Shown here: piece after piece, positions 1 through 8,544 of the stretch | Position numbering within the stretch: the first letter of the stretch is position 1 | Layout of the letters: each line of letters begins with the position of its first letter | NCBI RefSeq assembly: GCF_001571405.1 | Contig: NZ_BCNX01000009.1 | Span: forward strand, 60,695 to 124,694 | Length of the DNA: 64,000 nt | Source: Methanoculleus thermophilus | GTDB taxonomy: Archaea; Halobacteriota; Methanomicrobia; Methanomicrobiales; Methanoculleaceae | Direction: 5' to 3' | The notes under the pieces: model-generated | The model's input: only the letters and a program-made list of their open reading frames with translations | The model's database searches: none | Told to the model about the DNA's origin: nothing | Translations under genes and position numbers: made by a program

Positions 1-296
1 GCCGGATTGCCCTATTCATTCCGGGTTCCGAACCGATGGCATCGCACGGTCCGATGGATGAGATCATGCAGGATCTGATGGAGAAGTCGGGGATCACTGC
101 AGAAGACTTCGAGCGTGCCTCCCGGTTCGTGGAGACCAAGTTCGCCGGAACTCTCCGGGCGATCAGTCTCTCTGCGGATGTTCAGGCTGATATATCCGGT
201 GAGAGTGTCCGGCTCCGGTTTACCCTCCCCCCCGGCCACTACGCGACGACGGTCTGCCGGGAGTTTATGAAGGCGGATCCCTACGTGATGATCTGA
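1..296 (+). CDS. truD: tRNA pseudouridine synthase D, 3' end only
   Basis: This is the C-terminal part of an archaeal TruD, the enzyme that makes pseudouridine at position 13 of tRNA. The frame is open from base 3 to the stop at 294-296, so the gene enters from the left and the ATG at 36 is internal. Readable residues include LFIPGSEP, the helix DEIMQDLMEKSGI, and the typical ending YATTVCREFMKADP. The last segment matches the ATxxLREFMK ending known in the family. The catalytic domain lies outside the window, so the call rests on the tail alone. Confidence 0.8.
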   Translation, partial: RIALFIPGSEPMASHGPMDEIMQDLMEKSGITAEDFERASRFVETKFAGTLRAISLSADVQADISGESVRLRFTLPPGHYATTVCREFMKADPYVMI

Positions 297-377
297 GACG
301 CAAAGGCAGGTTCCGGATCAGATCATTCACTCCCCCGGCGATATGAAGGGGCACTCAAGAGGGCAAGTGAAAAATGG

Positions 378-1070
378 TTATTCTTCGGGACCGTCTCTGT
401 AGAGTACGTCCCACTCGGTGACCAGGTTGCTCCCGCACATGAAGTGGCGCTTCAGGGCGAGCCGGATCATCTCTTTTTCAGTCTCGATGTGCATGCCGCC
501 GACGAGCGACGGGGTATCGGCACCGCCGACGATGAACGGCAGGTGGATCAGGCGAATCTCGTCGACAAGGTGATGGTTCAGCATGGACCAGTTCAGCGTT
601 GGTCCACCTTCGATCATCATCCGGCGGACACCGTAATCCCTCTTAAGGATCCGCATCAGTTCGGGCAGGTCGATCTCGTTTTCTCCGGCAACGACGAGAT
701 CGACTCCGGTCTCCCGGAGACGGGCAACATTTTCCGCCGGCGCGGCCTTGCTGACCGCGATGACCGTCCGCGCGTCCGGTCCGAGCACGTTTGCATTCGG
801 TGGGAGATCGGCCCGGCTGCACGGAATAACGCGGAGCGGATTCTTCCCCTCCACCAGCCGAACTGTCAGGAAGGAGTTATCGATCCGGATAGTGTTTGCT
901 CCGACCATGATGGCATCGCATGCTGCCCGGGTCTGGTGAAGAAGAATCTCGGTCTCGGGTGCCATGTATTTCATAAGGATCTTGCTGGAGGCCCCGCGCT
1001 TCAGGGTGAGCTTCCCGTCGACGGTGATCTCCGACATCATAAGAACGTGCGGCCTGTCGTATTCAGCCAT
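378..1070 (-). CDS. 2,5-diamino-6-(ribosylamino)-4(3H)-pyrimidinone 5'-phosphate reductase
   Basis: This 230-residue protein consists of the RibD C-terminal (dihydrofolate-reductase-like) domain without the deaminase half, as in the archaeal RIB7-type reductase of riboflavin and F420 precursor synthesis. It would reduce the ribosyl side chain of the pyrimidinone phosphate with NAD(P)H. Family segments visible are SEITVDGKLTL near the N-terminus, DAIMVGANTI near residue 52, the Gly-rich IEGGPTLNWSML near 153, and VDEIRL followed by PFIVGG. The length fits the family. It ends facing truD and its start is followed after about 140 bases by the divergent phosphatidyltransferase gene. Confidence 0.88.
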   Translation of the reverse strand: MAEYDRPHVLMMSEITVDGKLTLKRGASSKILMKYMAPETEILLHQTRAACDAIMVGANTIRIDNSFLTVRLVEGKNPLRVIPCSRADLPPNANVLGPDARTVIAVSKAAPAENVARLRETGVDLVVAGENEIDLPELMRILKRDYGVRRMMIEGGPTLNWSMLNHHLVDEIRLIHLPFIVGGADTPSLVGGMHIETEKEMIRLALKRHFMCGSNLVTEWDVLYRDGPEE

Positions 1071-1212
1071 TGGATCTCCTTCCCACAGATCTATCTAACG
1101 GGAGCATTTATGAATCTGGTGATTTTGGAGCGTATGCGCCATTCAGAGGGGATGTTGCCCCTCTGCCGGAGGCAGCAAAGGTTAAACTCTTACAGACTGA
1201 TAAAAATATGCG

Positions 1213-1845
1213 ATGAATATAACCTCTCTACGGCCGAAATTCATCAAATATACTGAGCCTATCGCGTCATTTTTTGCACGCCTGGGCGTTACCCCGAATC
1301 AGGTCTCGGCCCTCGCCCTGCTCTTTGGCTTTTTATGCGCACTTGCCTTCTCCCAACGCTATTTCCTTGCAGGCGGCCTGCTCCTGTTTGTCTCGGCGGT
1401 CCTTGACCTGGTGGACGGCAGCGTCGCCCGAAAGAACCATACCGAGAGCAAATTTGGGGCCGTCTTCGATTGGGTTGCAGACAAATACGTCGATGCAGCG
1501 GTCATCCTCGGTGTGGGACTCTCGGGCATCCCTATCGTCAGCCACCTCATGAATCTCCCGGAGATGGCCGATTTCGGCATCGTGGGGCTGGCGCTCATCG
1601 GGTCGTTGATCAATACATTCATCAAGCCGGTGACCTACGCAGAGATCGGCTATACCGAGAGGATTGCCGGCAAGATTGAGGACCCTCTCGAAGGCGTCGG
1701 CTTCTTCGGCAGGCCCGAGACGATCCTCGTTCTGGTGCTCGGAGGCGTCACCGGCTACATCTGGGTCTCGATACTCCTCATCGCAGTCTGCACAAACATC
1801 TCTGCGATTCAGCGGCTCTTCTACCTCTACCGGCAGTATTCCTGA
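1213..1845 (+). CDS. CDP-alcohol phosphatidyltransferase (archaetidyl-type)
   Basis: This integral membrane protein of 210 residues transfers an archaetidyl group from CDP-archaeol to a polar alcohol. The signature D-x2-D-G-x2-A-R-x8-G-x3-D-x3-D is complete: DLVDGSVAR near residue 66 and GAVFDWVAD near 83. Several hydrophobic segments surround it. Length and the N-terminal start (MNITSLRPKF) resemble the archaetidylinositol-phosphate synthase group, but the acceptor alcohol cannot be read from sequence. It lies divergent from the riboflavin reductase and convergent with archaeosortase A. Confidence 0.85.
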   Translation: MNITSLRPKFIKYTEPIASFFARLGVTPNQVSALALLFGFLCALAFSQRYFLAGGLLLFVSAVLDLVDGSVARKNHTESKFGAVFDWVADKYVDAAVILGVGLSGIPIVSHLMNLPEMADFGIVGLALIGSLINTFIKPVTYAEIGYTERIAGKIEDPLEGVGFFGRPETILVLVLGGVTGYIWVSILLIAVCTNISAIQRLFYLYRQYS

Positions 1846-1892
1846 CGGTTGAAGAGACCTGCCCCCCTCTGGACTCAATTCATCCGAATTTT

Positions 1893-1906
1893 GCCGCGTA
1901 CGCGGC
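1893..1906. other. 14-bp perfect palindrome between convergent genes
   Basis: The self-complementary sequence gccgcgtacgcggc is followed by a short CCCC/GGGG hairpin at 1914-1928. It lies in the 131-base gap between two genes that end towards each other. A bidirectional terminator or an RNA hairpin is plausible, but no long T tract follows on either strand. Confidence 0.35.
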
Positions 1907-1976
1907 AGATAAACCCCAAAACATGGGGGCTCATCCGGGCCTCCCGCCAACGAGACCCAGATGAACCCACACGAGG

Positions 1977-2801
1977 TTAGACTTCGGATTCTTTGATCTT
2001 CGGCCGGACAATCTGCACTACTTCATTGCGGTAGAGATGGTAGAGACCGTTGGCGAGGTCGCCGAGTTCGGGGAGGAGCCAGAAGAGCCCATACGCAAGG
2101 ATCACAAGGAATACCAGCGCGCCCAGTTCAGCCATGACGTTGTGCGCCCAGAAGAAACTCTCGTAGCCGAACTCGCCGTTGCCGGCGATCTCAGGCAAGT
2201 AGGGGAACCACTGTTCGGCATACGCTGTAACCACGAAGACGTTGCGGAAGATGTTTAAGATGTAGATCGTCGGGAAGACCATGAGAAATCCAGCGATCTT
2301 CTGTCTTGTCGTCGACCGCACACCCCATGCGACCCCGAGCATGATCGCAATGCTCTGAATCCCGGTGCAGGCGAGGATGATCTCGGTCCGGAACCCGTTG
2401 CGCTCCATCAGGTTCCAGGCCTCAAAGTTTACAGGATATCCAACCGCTGAGAGCGCGACGGATGTCTGTTCCGCGACGACCGCGATCAGCCAGTTCCCGA
2501 GTGACGGTATGTAGCCGAAGGGAGCGTAAATAAGGAACGCAACAGCCGCTATCGTCGAGAGCTGCATTACCCGGGGGTCTGCACGAAGCAGGTATTTTGC
2601 GGTGATATAGAGGAAAGGAAGGGAGAGGATGGTTATTGTCGGGTACAGGAAGTTATTGATCGAGAAGTAGTAAGGGAGCTCAAGGAGGAGATATCCGACG
2701 ATGCTTGCCCACCCGCCGATGGCGAGATACTTTCGGAACCTTCCCGGGATAAGGAAGGCGAGAAAGCAGATGCAGGAGATCAGCACCAGGTAATCCTTCA
2801 T
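1977..2801 (-). CDS. artA: archaeosortase A (PGF-CTERM type)
   Basis: This 274-residue multi-pass membrane protein belongs to the exosortase/archaeosortase family, which removes C-terminal PGF-CTERM anchors from S-layer and other surface proteins and helps attach the lipid anchor. The presumed nucleophile is the Cys in ACTGIQSIAI near residue 145. The conserved Arg sits in NIFRNVFV near 185, and a later basic position is the His of FFWAHNVMAE near 219. About eight hydrophobic segments are visible. A CDP-alcohol phosphatidyltransferase lies next to it in convergent orientation. I recognise no PGF-CTERM substrate in the window. Confidence 0.88.
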   Translation of the reverse strand: MKDYLVLISCICFLAFLIPGRFRKYLAIGGWASIVGYLLLELPYYFSINNFLYPTITILSLPFLYITAKYLLRADPRVMQLSTIAAVAFLIYAPFGYIPSLGNWLIAVVAEQTSVALSAVGYPVNFEAWNLMERNGFRTEIILACTGIQSIAIMLGVAWGVRSTTRQKIAGFLMVFPTIYILNIFRNVFVVTAYAEQWFPYLPEIAGNGEFGYESFFWAHNVMAELGALVFLVILAYGLFWLLPELGDLANGLYHLYRNEVVQIVRPKIKESEV

Positions 2802-2975
2802 CCCTTACCTTTCGGTGTATCTGGCATTAAAGCATTTGTGCGCCCCATTCGAACGAGGCACCTGCTGTGTGGCCACGCTATTGCAGTGCGACTGGAAGGT
2901 AACAACCCCGCACTCACAGATGAGGTTGCCCCACCCCACAAATTAATTTCGATTGGGACCCCATCTCTTATAATG

Positions 2976-3287
2976 ATGTTCTGTCCACAGTGCAAAGGCC
3001 TGATGATATCGTCCGGAGGCCAGTTAAAGTGCAAAAAGTGTGGTTATATCCGGGAGATAGAGGCCGGTGACCGGTTGAAAATGACAGATAAACGCATCGA
3101 AAAAGAGATCACCATCGTCGATGAAGAGGATAAAGTAGCAACGCTCCCGACTACGAACATCAAATGTCCGGAGTGCGAGTGTACGACAGCATACTGGTGG
3201 CTGCGGCAACTGCGGGCGGCGGATGAGAGCGAGGTCAGATTCTTCCGTTGCACCGCCTGCGGAAAGACGTGGCGCGAATACGATTAA
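2976..3287 (+). CDS. tfs: transcription factor S (TFIIS-like cleavage factor)
   Basis: TFS rescues backtracked archaeal RNA polymerase by stimulating transcript cleavage. The 103-residue protein starts MFCPQC; the reading frame extends upstream, but homology begins here, with an alternative ATG one codon earlier. The N-terminal zinc ribbon is CPQC...CKKC. The C-terminal zinc ribbon has CPEC and CTAC, and between them the acidic tip LRAADESEV, whose Asp-Glu pair is the catalytic element of TFIIS. An AT-rich stretch about 30 bases upstream (AATTAATTT) with no ribosome binding site suggests a leaderless transcript. Divergent from artA. Confidence 0.93.
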   Translation: MFCPQCKGLMISSGGQLKCKKCGYIREIEAGDRLKMTDKRIEKEITIVDEEDKVATLPTTNIKCPECECTTAYWWLRQLRAADESEVRFFRCTACGKTWREYD

Positions 3288-3688
3288 GTTTGACTCGCTC
3301 TGCCATCCCGGGCACCATCCTCTTTTCCCGATTTAACACTGTTTTTTTGCAGCAGTAAACCCTACCCGTACGAGCCCGAACTCGCTCTCGATCTCATCAC
3401 ACCGCACCACCTCTTCTGATCCTGCAGATGTGAGGACCGTCCAAAACTATGGGCCGCGGCGTTCCCTTTGTCAGTATACCCGGCCCCGCGACCGGGACAC
3501 TCCACCTGCGTGCCCCTCGGGAAACCCTCATCACCTTCTGCAACGCTCACCAGGAGCGAATCGAGAATATCACCCCGAATCTAGCGAGTCTTTAACCCTG
3601 ATCCGTCCCACAGAATTCCCGACAACCGAACCCGGATCTGCCGCCTCCACCGGGTCGAGGTCCTCCTGACCAGAATGTTGATATACAA
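3288..3688. other. gene-free stretch upstream of acs
   Basis: About 400 bases without a convincing gene. The short open frames here have no recognisable domains and no start signals. The right end merges into the acs promoter. Confidence 0.5.
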
Positions 3689-3710
3689 TATACATTATTA
3701 ATAATGTATA
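3689..3710. promoter_or_regulatory. 22-bp perfect palindrome over the acs promoter
   Basis: TATACATTATT followed by its exact reverse complement forms a 22-bp palindrome ending 15 bases before the acs start codon. A second AT-rich TATA-like stretch (atatacaata, 3681-3690) overlaps its left edge. This placement over the core promoter fits an operator for a dimeric regulator, or a very symmetrical TATA region. The symmetry is seen directly; the regulatory role is inferred. Confidence 0.55.
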
Positions 3711-3725
3711 ATACGGGGTAACCGG

Positions 3726-5624
3726 ATGGCTGAGAAATTTGATGTCAAACTCGAGGAGGCAAAGTACTACACTCCCGAGGCCAGCTGTAGAGAGCACACC
3801 TGGGTAGGCAACTACAACCAGGCCTACCAGGAATTCCTTTCAGACCCCGACGGGTTCTGGGACCGCATTGCAAAGGAACTCGAATGGTTCCAACCCTGGA
3901 GCCAGGTTAAAGAGTGGAACTACCCATACGCCCGGTGGTTCTTGAATGCTAAACTCAACATCACCTACAACTGCCTGGACCGCCACGTATACAACCAGCG
4001 GCGCAACAAGGTCGCGATCATGTGGCGGGGAGAGACCGAAGACGAAGAGCGGATCCTTACCTACCGCCAGCTCTTCCAGGCAGTCTGCCGATTCGCGAAC
4101 GGACTGAAACGCCTTGGCGTCAGGAAGGGCGACCGGGTCTGCATCTATATGCCGGTGGTCCCCGAGCAGATCATTGCGATGCTCGCCTGCGCCCGGATCG
4201 GAGCCATTCACTCGGTCGTCTTTGGCGGGTTCGGCGTCAGCGCGCTCAACCAGCGGATCACCGGGATCGACGCAAAGGTTGTGATCACTGCCGACGTCAC
4301 CTACCGGCGCGGCAAAGCAATCCCGCTCAAGAATATCGTGGAGGAAGCGGTCGTCAACGCCCCGAGCGTAGAGCGAATCGTCATTCTCCGTCGGGACACC
4401 GATAAGCCCGTTGAACTCCACCCGGAGATGGAAGTGGACTACTACGACCTGATGGAGGGCGTAGAACGGGAGTGCCCGGCCGAGCCGATGGACGCCGAGG
4501 ACCCGCTCTTCATTCTGTATACGAGCGGCACCACGGGCTCCCCGAAAGGGATCGTCCACACCTGCGGCGGATATATGGTCGGGACCTACTACACGACGAA
4601 GTACGTCTTCGACGTCAAAGACAACGACGTCTACTGGTGCACCGCCGATCCCGGCTGGATCACCGGCCACAGTTACGTGGTGTATGGTCCGCTCCTGAAC
4701 GGCGCCACCTGCCTCATCGCGGAGGCAACCCCGGATTACCCGAACCCGGGTACCTACTGGGATCTCATCGATGAGTATGGTGTCACCATCTTCTACACCG
4801 CCCCGACGGCAATACGCATGTTCATGCGGGTGGGTGAAGAGTGGCCGAACCGCTACAACCTCTCATCGCTCAGGGTCCTCGGATCTGTCGGCGAACCTCT
4901 CAACCCCGAGGCGTTCGAATGGTTCTACCGTGTCATCGGGAAGGAGAGGTGCCCGATCGTGGACACATGGTGGCAGACCGAGACCGGGATGCACATGGTG
5001 ACCACGATGATCGGTGAGCCCATGCGCCCGGGATTCGCCGGTAAGCCGATCCCCGGAGTCGTTGCGGATGTCGTTGATATGGCGGGCAACCCGGTCCCAC
5101 CCGGGACAGGCGGCCTCCTGGTCATCAAGGAGCCCTGGCCATCCATGATGCGGACGATCTGGAACAACGACGAGCGCTACTGCAAGTACTGGAACACCAT
5201 CCCCGGGTGCTACACTGCATCAGACCTCGCAGTGAAGGATGAAAACGGCTACATCATGGTCATCGGCCGGTCCGACGACCTGATCGTCGTCGCCGGGCAC
5301 AACATCGGAACCGCAGAGGTCGAGAGCGCGCTTGTCTCTCATGAAGCCGTCGCGGAGGCCGCCGTTATCGGAAAACCAGATGCACTGAAGGGGAACACCA
5401 TCAAGGCCTTCGTCATCCTCAAGAACGGTCGCGAGCCCAGTGAGAAACTGAAAAACGACCTTGTCTACCATGTCAGGATGACGCTCGGGCCCATCGCCAT
5501 ACCGTCCGAGATAGATTTCGTCGACGCGCTCCCTAAAACCCGGAGCGGCAAGATCATGCGGCGTGTCTTAAAAGCGCGAGAATTGGGGATGGATCCCGGA
5601 GACATCTCAACTCTAGAGGAATAA
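3726..5624 (+). CDS. acs: acetyl-CoA synthetase (AMP-forming)
   Basis: This enzyme activates acetate to acetyl-CoA with ATP and CoA, giving the acetate assimilation that hydrogenotrophic Methanomicrobiales commonly need. The 632-residue protein has the adenylate-forming motif YTSGTTGSPKG near residue 265, the DTWWQTETG nucleotide-binding segment near 415, and the C-terminal acetylatable-lysine motif PKTRSGKIMRR near 607. Length fits the family. The start ATGGCTGAG follows a palindromic promoter region; a weak GGGG precedes it. tbp follows after 41 bases but has its own promoter, so co-transcription is not required. Confidence 0.95.
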   Translation: MAEKFDVKLEEAKYYTPEASCREHTWVGNYNQAYQEFLSDPDGFWDRIAKELEWFQPWSQVKEWNYPYARWFLNAKLNITYNCLDRHVYNQRRNKVAIMWRGETEDEERILTYRQLFQAVCRFANGLKRLGVRKGDRVCIYMPVVPEQIIAMLACARIGAIHSVVFGGFGVSALNQRITGIDAKVVITADVTYRRGKAIPLKNIVEEAVVNAPSVERIVILRRDTDKPVELHPEMEVDYYDLMEGVERECPAEPMDAEDPLFILYTSGTTGSPKGIVHTCGGYMVGTYYTTKYVFDVKDNDVYWCTADPGWITGHSYVVYGPLLNGATCLIAEATPDYPNPGTYWDLIDEYGVTIFYTAPTAIRMFMRVGEEWPNRYNLSSLRVLGSVGEPLNPEAFEWFYRVIGKERCPIVDTWWQTETGMHMVTTMIGEPMRPGFAGKPIPGVVADVVDMAGNPVPPGTGGLLVIKEPWPSMMRTIWNNDERYCKYWNTIPGCYTASDLAVKDENGYIMVIGRSDDLIVVAGHNIGTAEVESALVSHEAVAEAAVIGKPDALKGNTIKAFVILKNGREPSEKLKNDLVYHVRMTLGPIAIPSEIDFVDALPKTRSGKIMRRVLKARELGMDPGDISTLEE

Positions 5625-5635
5625 ATAACCAACTC

Positions 5636-5643
5636 TTTATATA
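5636..5643 (+). promoter_or_regulatory. TATA box of tbp
   Basis: TTTATATA lies 22 bases before the tbp ATG (30 bases box start to ATG), the spacing expected if transcription starts at or beside the start codon. No Shine-Dalgarno sequence precedes the ATG, so a leaderless mRNA is likely. Confidence 0.6.
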
Positions 5644-5665
5644 CTCTTTTAAGCATGTTATAAAT

Positions 5666-6229
5666 ATGAATGAGCACAAGCCAGAGGAGTCTCTCAAGAT
5701 AGAAAATATAGTTGCTTCAGCAAAAGTGACTGAATCCCTTGATCTCCCCTCTCTTGCCTCCCAGCTGAAGGATGCGGAATATAATAAAAAGAGGTTTCCC
5801 GGCGTCGTTCTCCGAATGCAAGACCCGAAGATTGCTGCGCTCATCTTTGGCTCCGGCAAGGTCGTTCTGACCGGTGCAAAGAGTATCGACAGCCTCTCAC
5901 GCGGCCTGGAGATCCTTGGCGACCAGCTGCGAGCGCTCGGTATCGATATACCTGAAAACCTGACCTACAAGATCCAGAACATTGTCACGTCCGCAGACCT
6001 CGGGACGCCGATCAACCTGAATAAGATTGCAGTAGGGTTCAACCTGGACAAGATCGAGTATGAGCCAGAGCAGTTTCCCGGCCTGGTCTATCGGCTCGAC
6101 GATCCAAAGGTTGTCGTCCTCCTCTTTGGGTCCGGCAAACTGATCATCACGGGCGGTAAAGTACCCGAGGATGCCCGGCGGGCAGTACAGAGAATCCTCT
6201 CTGAGTTATCCAACCTCGGGCTCATCTAA
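5666..6229 (+). CDS. tbp: TATA-box-binding protein
   Basis: TBP recognises archaeal TATA boxes and recruits TFB and RNA polymerase. The 187-residue protein shows the two-fold direct repeat of the saddle. IENIVASAKVTESLDL is matched by IQNIVTSADLGTPINL. KRFPGVVLRMQDPK is matched by EQFPGLVYRLDDPK. FGSGKVVLTGAKS is matched by FGSGKLIITGGK. Length and both stirrups are normal. The gene is preceded by a strong TATA box and no ribosome binding site, and followed by a T-rich tract at 6231-6241 that may end the transcript. Confidence 0.97.
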   Translation: MNEHKPEESLKIENIVASAKVTESLDLPSLASQLKDAEYNKKRFPGVVLRMQDPKIAALIFGSGKVVLTGAKSIDSLSRGLEILGDQLRALGIDIPENLTYKIQNIVTSADLGTPINLNKIAVGFNLDKIEYEPEQFPGLVYRLDDPKVVVLLFGSGKLIITGGKVPEDARRAVQRILSELSNLGLI

Positions 6230-6576
6230 CCTCTTTTTTTACTTCTACTCCCATACTTTGTGACTGCTGATTCGCCGGCAGCCCACCAGGATACCCTGAG
6301 GCGCCCGTCCAGGGTGAGAACACCGGAACTAATCCAAGCAACTGCGCCAGGGCGCATCCTGCCAGGATTTCTCCGCAAAGGAACCGAGGCTTCCAATCTA
6401 TATCCGGAAATATCCTTTCACTATCGGGAAAGCATGATTCAGCAGAGAACAGGCTGATCAGATCAATGCGATGTTCGAATGAATCTCTCTAGACCACCAC
6501 AATCGCCAGATCTCCTATTGAGATAATAATATTTTTATAGTTAGATTTAAAACAATAGATATCTGATGGTGAACGG
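6230..6576. other. gene-free stretch between tbp and the HTH gene
   Basis: About 350 bases with no credible gene. The T-rich start could act as the tbp terminator. The AT-rich end (6525-6565, including atatttttatag) is a likely promoter for the HTH gene. Confidence 0.5.
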
Positions 6577-6957
6577 ATGAGGTCAGATAAGGTACGGTAT
6601 TTTACACCGCGTGATGAAGAACTCGCCGAGCTTCTCATGGGTATCGGTATCAAGCGAAATGTCTCCAAAGTGCTGGTATATCTTGCAAATACCAAGGAGG
6701 CAACATCTCGGGACATTGAGCGGGGCACAGATCTCCGTCAACCCGAAGTCAGCATTGCCATGCGTTACCTCAAAGAGTGTGATTGGATCAATATCCGCGA
6801 GAGCAAGTCCGAGAGCAAAGGACGGCCAGTGAAGATATATGCACTCTCTCGCCCGATAACCGAGATCATGGATACGATTGAGAACGAAAAAAGGAAAGAA
6901 GCCCGGCACCAACTAGACCTTATCCAGAAGATGCGGGACTGTATCTCAACGCAATGA
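6577..6957 (+). CDS. winged-helix transcriptional regulator
   Basis: This 126-residue protein has a winged HTH at about residues 20-85. The pattern is KRNVSKVLVYLANTKEATS, then DIERGTDLRQPEVSIAMRYL as the likely recognition helix, then a basic wing (SESKGRPVKIYAL). A charged C-terminal helix (ENEKRKEARHQLDL) probably dimerises. It resembles the small ArsR/TrmB-like regulators common in methanogens; target and ligand are unknown. It ends convergently with rpiA with a 12-base overlap. An AT-rich promoter lies directly upstream. Confidence 0.8.
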   Translation: MRSDKVRYFTPRDEELAELLMGIGIKRNVSKVLVYLANTKEATSRDIERGTDLRQPEVSIAMRYLKECDWINIRESKSESKGRPVKIYALSRPITEIMDTIENEKRKEARHQLDLIQKMRDCISTQ

Positions 6958-7644
6958 TACTATGCGACAACCCTTTTCCTCACCAACAATGACCACAATT
7001 TTTTCTCCATAAGCGGTGAAAAGGCCGCACTCCAGTGCACCGGGTATCGAGGCCACCTCTGCCTCCAGGTGCCGCGGGTCTGCTATCGCCCCGAAGTCGC
7101 AATCGAGAATGAAGTTGCCGTTGTCGGTGATGACAGGGCCGTCCTTCTTTATCCCTTCCCGGAGGACCGGCCTGCCATCAAGGAGAGTGAGGCGCCGGGA
7201 AACAGATGCTGAGGCGAAAGGCAGTACTTCAACCGGTACAGGCGCGCTCAGGGTATCCACCATCTTAGTCTGGTCAACAACGATAAGCATCCTCCGGGTT
7301 GCGTCACAGACACACTTCTCCCGGAGGAGGGCCGCTCCCCGTCCCTTGATCAGGTTCAGGTCCGGATCAACCTGATCAGCCCCGTCAATGGCAATATCGA
7401 TCTCAGGGTGCTCATCGAGGCTTGTGATCGGGATGCCGTACTGGCGTGCCCGCAGGGCCGCCTGGTATGATGTCGGAATACCGGCGATCGAAAGACCTTC
7501 ACCGGCAATCCGCTCACCAAGCCGCTCCATCGCAAAAAAGACGGTCGATCCGGTACCGAGGCCAACGATCATTCCGTCTTCGACCATATCGGCCGCCCGG
7601 TAGCCTGCATTCCGCTTCGATCCAACCTGCTCTGCTGCATTCAT
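6946..7644 (-). CDS. rpiA: ribose-5-phosphate isomerase A
   Basis: RpiA interconverts ribose 5-phosphate and ribulose 5-phosphate, linking ribulose monophosphate metabolism to nucleotide synthesis. The chosen start MNAAEQVGSKR gives 232 residues and follows GAGGTGA; the frame is open 24 codons further but without family similarity. Motifs are VGLGTGSTVFFAMERL (phosphate loop), DIAIDGADQVDPDLNLIKGRGAALLREK (active site Asp, Lys and Glu) and VITDNGNFILDC. It lies 37 bases downstream of surE on the same strand, so the two are probably co-transcribed. Confidence 0.94.
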   Translation of the reverse strand: MNAAEQVGSKRNAGYRAADMVEDGMIVGLGTGSTVFFAMERLGERIAGEGLSIAGIPTSYQAALRARQYGIPITSLDEHPEIDIAIDGADQVDPDLNLIKGRGAALLREKCVCDATRRMLIVVDQTKMVDTLSAPVPVEVLPFASASVSRRLTLLDGRPVLREGIKKDGPVITDNGNFILDCDFGAIADPRHLEAEVASIPGALECGLFTAYGEKIVVIVGEEKGCRIVSLR

Positions 7645-7681
7645 GACGTACTCTTCACCTCGAACCCAGATAGCCGTGCCG

Positions 7682-8461
7682 TCAGGAGAAGATGCTCCGG
7701 AGGTCGTCCGTAGCATCGAAGGCCGTACAGTCCAGCGTGATGGGGGTTATGGAGATGTTGCCCTTCTGCACCGCATGTACATCGGTCCCCTCTTCCGCAT
7801 CCTCATGCAGCGGTCCGTCGATCCAGTAGTAGGGGCGCCCGCGAGGATCGAGGCGCTCTTCGACGCCGGTGTAGAAGAGTTTCTTAGCAAGGCGGGTTAC
7901 CTCGTAGCCGCCGCGAACCGGAGTTGGAATATTGACGTTGATGACGTGAGCCTTCGCGGGGAACCCGTTTGAGAGGATCTTCTCGCAGATCTCGCGGACA
8001 ACCCGTTTTGCATCAGAGAACCGGTCCGTGATCCTTGATGGATCGTCAAACTTGTCGCCCTGATCCTCAACCTGAAGCGAGAAGGCAAGGGATGGAACTC
8101 CCTGGTTGGAAGCTTCTAGTGCGGCCCCGACAGTGCCCGATGTCATGATGGATTCGTATGAGAGGTTCTCACCGATGTTGATCCCGCTGACGACAAGGTC
8201 CGGGTTCAGGTGCAATGCAAAGAGCCCGATAATCACGGCGTCGGTAGGTTTTCCGCCGACCGAGTACGCCGGCACGCCGTTCATCGTCACTTGCGTCGCG
8301 CGAATAGGCTCAAAGATGGAGATCGAACGCCCTACGGCGCTCTGTTGGGTAGCAGGTGCGACCACAGTAACATCAGCGATGGGTGCAAGCGCATCGTAGG
8401 CAGCCCAGAGTCCCGCCGACGTGATACCATCATCATTGGTGAGCATAATCTTCGGCTTCAT
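7682..8461 (-). CDS. surE: 5'/3'-nucleotidase SurE
   Basis: SurE dephosphorylates nucleoside monophosphates and short polyphosphates. The 259-residue protein opens with MLTNDDGITSAGL, whose DD is the metal-binding acidic pair. Further motifs are APATQQSAVGRSIS (Ser and Asn/Gln metal region), GGKPTDAVIIGL and VSGINIGENL (Asn ligand), followed by GTVGAALEA. Length is typical. It leads a likely surE-rpiA transcription unit and is divergent from mfnD with an 83-base shared promoter region. Confidence 0.95.
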   Translation of the reverse strand: MKPKIMLTNDDGITSAGLWAAYDALAPIADVTVVAPATQQSAVGRSISIFEPIRATQVTMNGVPAYSVGGKPTDAVIIGLFALHLNPDLVVSGINIGENLSYESIMTSGTVGAALEASNQGVPSLAFSLQVEDQGDKFDDPSRITDRFSDAKRVVREICEKILSNGFPAKAHVINVNIPTPVRGGYEVTRLAKKLFYTGVEERLDPRGRPYYWIDGPLHEDAEEGTDVHAVQKGNISITPITLDCTAFDATDDLRSIFS

Positions 8462-8544
8462 CCTTGCCTATAGGGATCGTCTCCGCGTGTCAAATACTTG
8501 CCCGATCGTCAGGGTCAAATGCCTGGCAGCCAATCAGTACTACG

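Noticed and set aside
444..1256. 270-codon frame opposite the riboflavin reductase
   Set aside because: Shadow of the reductase gene and its promoter gap; no homology signal.
6260..6457. 65-codon frame between tbp and the HTH gene
   Set aside because: No ribosome binding site, no domain, low-quality composition.
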